The notes under the pieces were generated by a model. The model was not told the origin of the DNA. It searched no databases and worked only from the letters and a program-made list of their open reading frames with translations. This document shows, piece after piece, positions 61,040 through 64,000 of a stretch of DNA of 64,000 nt. The stretch spans positions 2,129,348,024 to 2,129,412,023 of the forward strand of contig OY728122.1 in NCBI GenBank assembly GCA_963277665.1, given 5' to 3'. Each line of letters starts with the position of its first letter. Position 1 is the first letter of the stretch. The DNA is from Viscum album (lineage: Eukaryota > Streptophyta > Magnoliopsida > Santalales > Viscaceae). The position numbers and the translations under genes were made by a program.

Positions 61040-61316
61040 GGCGTATCATGTAGCACTTTCCCTGTAGATGATTTGGATACATAATGTTTTCCATGTATCA
61101 CATCTTCGTTGTTATCATCATGATTACTCTCATGTAATCGATTGGGGAGAGATCGACGTTGATAATGATACGACCTTCGTGGAGAGACCTATAGAGATCC
61201 CAAACCACAAAGAGAAGGTGTGGTGTGGGCATTCAATCCCATTAGTTTGTGTCTTGTGGAGAAACGGTGGCATGGAGGAGAGTACCTGGGAACGTGAGTC
61301 ACAAATACATGCTTAG
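61040..61316 (+). pseudogene. Integrase C-terminus with chromodomain-like tail of element C
   Basis: An 82-codon open piece (61068-61316) reads IHNVFHVSHLRCY, ERPIEI and VLWRNGGMEESTWERES. These are the C-terminal integrase GPY/F-chromodomain junction (family IHNVFHVSQLRKY...EEPVxIL) and the aromatic WxxxxxxEExTWExE end of a chromodomain. In live chromoviruses this tail guides insertion to modified histones. The piece ends with a natural-looking TAG, so the C-terminus is probably complete, although the middle (LRNK block) is changed. Confidence 0.8.
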
Positions 61317-61533
61317 TACCAAGAGTAGTTTGATTTTTAACTATTTTCATATAACAATGTACCCTTTGTGGTTATAGAACATTCATGATTATAGTATGGA
61401 TTTCTTTTGTTTCTCATGGTGGATTCCTCTCTTTTGCGCGGTATCTCGATGGGTGTAGTTTGGACCCAGTTTCGGTTTACCTTTTGGTGGGTTTTGAATT
61501 ATCAAGGCTAAGAATGTTTTGAGAGGTATCTAA
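61317..61533 (+). other. 3' untranslated interior and decayed polypurine tract of element C
   Basis: Ends ATTATCAAGGCTAAGAATG...GAGAGGTATCTAA then TGTAAT. This is recognisably a decayed form of the family end (ATTTCGAGGACGAAATTT...AGGGGGGTAGAA). Confidence 0.6.
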
Positions 61534-64000
61534 TGTAATTTCCTAGACCTCTATGGTATATATATTTGGGAAAATTAGGTGTATGTGGTGATTTGGGAGG
61601 TCAAGTTGACTTAACCCCAACACTTTTCAAATTTTCCAGTTCAGTGAACAGTTCATACGGTAGATAATAGTGAACAGTTCAACGATAACCTTCTATGAAT
61701 AATGCATCAGTTACCTTATGTGAACTGGGTCATCGATAACATTCTTTGAATAGTGTCATCGGTGATCCTTTGTGAATAGTTTCATCTGTAACCTTCTATG
61801 AAATATTCCATAACTGAACAGTTCTATCGGTGAGGTCTAACGATAACCTCTCTTTCCTTTGCCATATTTCCAATTCTAGGAAGAGTTCCATCGATGAAGA
61901 GTTCTTTCGGTAACCTCTATCAGTATCCTCTAATTTCATTTTCCAAATTTTGAGTTCGTGAATAGTGTTTCCAAAATGGTGAGGTCTATCGGTAACCTCT
62001 ATTTCCTTTTCCAAATTTTGAGTTTCTGAACAGTGTTTCCAGCTTCCTACAGTTTCTCCCCTTTAATGTTTCCTTTGAATTAAAACGCATTTAAAACCTT
62101 ATTTTAAGGACTCTAAGGCTGATTCAAAGGCCATAACTCATATATTAATTTCTCCTATGGCTCAAGTCGTTTTTTCATGGTAAAAGCGCATGGCTTAATA
62201 CGATCTGATTTTAATGGAAAACCTAATGTATCTTAAACCACCACTCTGTTAAATCTTATAAAGGGATGGGATATCATCTTACATAGTTCTTCCTACATGT
62301 TCTTGGATATGAGATACTAGAACCATTCATCCTATTCCTTAGGGGTTGTGCAATAAAACTATCTTCCTAGGATTGGTTCCTCTCTGCTTTGATGCAACCA
62401 AGCAGTATCGATCAATCTTCGGTATAAGGTGTGATCTATCTCCATTCGTTGTGTGGATAGTTCTTGTATAAAGAACAATTAGAAATTTTTTAGGTAGGAG
62501 ATTCTTTTCTTCTCTCTCCTATTATGTGCAACTATATTGTTATCATGTTCTATCACACTAGATGAAAATGGAATTGACATAATAACAATTTGAACTAGAT
62601 AAAAAAATTGATATGGATCGCATGTTGTTGCCCCTTGTTTTTCTATATAGTGTGATATATATGATTTCTTTTCTTAGCTGTTAATTCTTGATGTAAATTA
62701 GTAAATAATGTATATCGGGATTAATTTATAATTGTTTGGATATAGATATAGGGGCACGTAAACGAATCTAGTTCTTGTTGTAATTTGATTTTAATCAAAT
62801 TGGCACAGTAAGAATGTTTAATTATTTGTGATAACTTACTGATAAGGTTTCTGAAATTTGGAACATGCAAATAATAATTGTTTAATCAAAGATGTATTAA
62901 AGAACTAGTTTTTTAATAAAAGATAATTCCTTGTAGTGTTCTGCGTTACACCCTTGATTGTTATAGGGCCAAGAGCCAAATTGTTAATATGTTTGTTTTC
63001 CTACATCATATGTTGTAATGTGAGACTAGAGGGCTGTTGTGATATGTGGTGGCATGGGTGACATTTGGTTGTGGCAGAAAATGACGCCTAGGGTGGAGAG
63101 ATGCATTGGATTATGCATGTGGGTGTCGGGGAGGACATTAGGGATGATGGAGCGGGATGCATGTGATGGTTGGATGCCTGCTATTTCTTTTTGGTGGATT
63201 ATCTCTTTTACATTTACCCAATACCTATGGAAGCTGGTCTTTCATACCCTTATTTCGAAAGAGGAAAAGTTTTGCGGGGTATGCCATGTGCTTTCTGTGT
63301 TTATATTCTCAAGGGAGGATGGGTCTATGCTCTTTCTATATGCGGTAAAGACTCAAAGGGTAGTACATCTACTCACTGTGTTTATCCTGCTTGTGTTTAG
63401 TAGCATAGAATTGTTTTCTAGAATGACTTGGAATGTGGGAAAGTAAATATGTAATGAATAATTGAACAAATGTTGTTAACCCATGGGGTTGGAGTTTGCA
63501 GGAACATAATGACGAGGTTGTGATTTTAAAGGGGCAATGGACTTTAGGTGTGATGAAAATGAAATTTAATGTGGAATTGTAAATGGTTAGTTAATGATTA
63601 AAGAATTAATTAATGTAAAGTGGAACTGATAAAAAGGGACTGAATTAAGGAAATAAATCATTTTAAATGGTTGTGGGATTATAGGATACCTAGTATTAGA
63701 AGTGGTAGCTGGGAGACCAAGAGACATTAGCTATAGTTTAGTATATGACTAGGTTATGCCCATTGAGTGGTTGTGAGCTATAGTATATTCTATAATTTTT
63801 GGGTTTCTATATGCTACTCCACCCCATTAGTAAGGTAAACTGACACCCTGGGGATTCTGAGCCCTGGGGGGTGTTTTCCCCAACATTATGGTGGGGGGAT
63901 GGATGGCGGACTACCCCCTTTGGCCTCTCTCTCTCTTCTCTTGGTAGTTACTTTTACTGGGAGTCACAGTGGTTAGTTTTCTCCATATATGTGTATAGAG
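61534..64000 (+). repeat. 3' LTR of element C (cut by window end)
   Basis: Starts TGTAATTTCCTAGACC and aligns with the 5' LTR throughout; the last 200 bases match 55320-55510. The 5' LTR is about 240 bp longer over the same span, part of it in the tandem-repeat zone. The 135-codon frame at 63039-63446 has no intact equivalent in the 5' LTR and no known motif. Confidence 0.85.
61640..62045 (+). repeat. Tandem repeat zone in the U3 of element C 3' LTR
   Basis: Same zone as in the 5' LTR but with a different composition. Short 30-45 bp units with GAATAGT-TCATCGGTAACCTTCTATG come first. Then two of the longer TCTATCGGTAACCTCTATTTCC / CCAAATTTTGAGTT units lead to the shared CAGTGTTTCCAGCTTC end. 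Confidence 0.7.

Larger units (their letters stand above)
52807..64000 (+). mobile_element. Element C: decayed Ty3/gypsy chromovirus-type element (right end outside window)
   Basis: 5' LTR 52807-~56483, primer site 56487-56498, interior 56484-61533, 3' LTR from 61534, cut by the window end. Coding order is gag, protease, RT, RNase H, integrase, chromodomain-like tail, as in Ty3/gypsy chromoviruses. Stops and frame changes occur in every domain and at least three catalytic residues are changed. The first five bases before it (TTGAA, 52802-52806) would be the left target duplication if the usual rule holds; the right copy lies outside the window. Confidence 0.9.

Noticed and set aside
63039..63446. 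135-codon open frame in the 3' LTR of element C
   Set aside because: Lies wholly inside an LTR, has no known motif, overlaps two other open frames, and the matching part of the 5' LTR (~54540-54960) does not keep it open.

Overview
This window looks like heterochromatic, very AT-rich nuclear DNA of a flowering plant. The evidence is a stack of plant-type LTR retrotransposons: Ty3/gypsy elements primed by initiator tRNA-Met, one Ty1/copia element, and an Athila-like fossil with a DLG(A/T)SIN protease motif. I found no host gene, rRNA gene, organellar insert or CRISPR array. Every retroelement reading frame I could follow is broken by stops, frameshifts or lost catalytic residues. All similarity statements are by-eye comparisons inside this window or with remembered family motifs; no database search was possible.

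Layout. (1) 1-1918: LTR remnants, the first ~840 bp related to element A's LTR, then a different gypsy-type LTR end carrying a ~52-58 bp tandem repeat. (2) 1919-9240: AT-rich DNA with no recognisable gene. (3) Element A, 9246-19289, + strand: a structurally complete but non-autonomous Ty3/gypsy element with 5-bp target duplications (ATATG), two 3722-bp LTRs and only 2.6 kb inside, coding a gag pseudogene plus the first codons of a protease. RT, RNase H and integrase are absent. (4) 19295-24869: AT-rich DNA. (5) Element E, ~24870-42896, - strand: an older, strongly decayed relative of A with ~4.5-kb LTRs around a ~1.6-kb interior. Its 3' LTR is split by element B. (6) Element B, 26416-34937, + strand: a Ty1/copia element with recognisable gag, protease, integrase, RT and RNase H, a 2-kb 5' LTR, a truncated 3' LTR, and a striking set of paired 11-bp palindromes. 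(7) 42897-45797: AT-rich DNA. (8) Element D, ~45798 to 52806, + strand: an ancient Athila-like element with gag and protease remnants but no RT or integrase. (9) Element C, 52807 to the window end, + strand, inserted into D's 3' LTR: a Ty3/gypsy chromovirus-type element with decayed gag, protease, RT, RNase H, integrase and chromodomain-like tail, and LTRs of ~3.7 kb.

Relative age can be read from the nesting. E predates B, D predates C, and A, with a perfect target duplication and ~94% similar LTRs in the stretch compared, looks like the youngest well-defined insertion. A and E share a life style (huge LTRs, minimal interior, no polymerase) and must have depended on enzymes from a full-length relative. 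C is a full-length gypsy element with similar tail and primer architecture, but this copy is itself dead.

The most interesting signals are the A/E family of gag-only long-LTR elements at two ages, the conserved splice-like signals with a 37-nt mini-exon inside A's LTRs, and the 21-bp-spaced pairs of self-complementary 11-mers in the copia LTR and leader.
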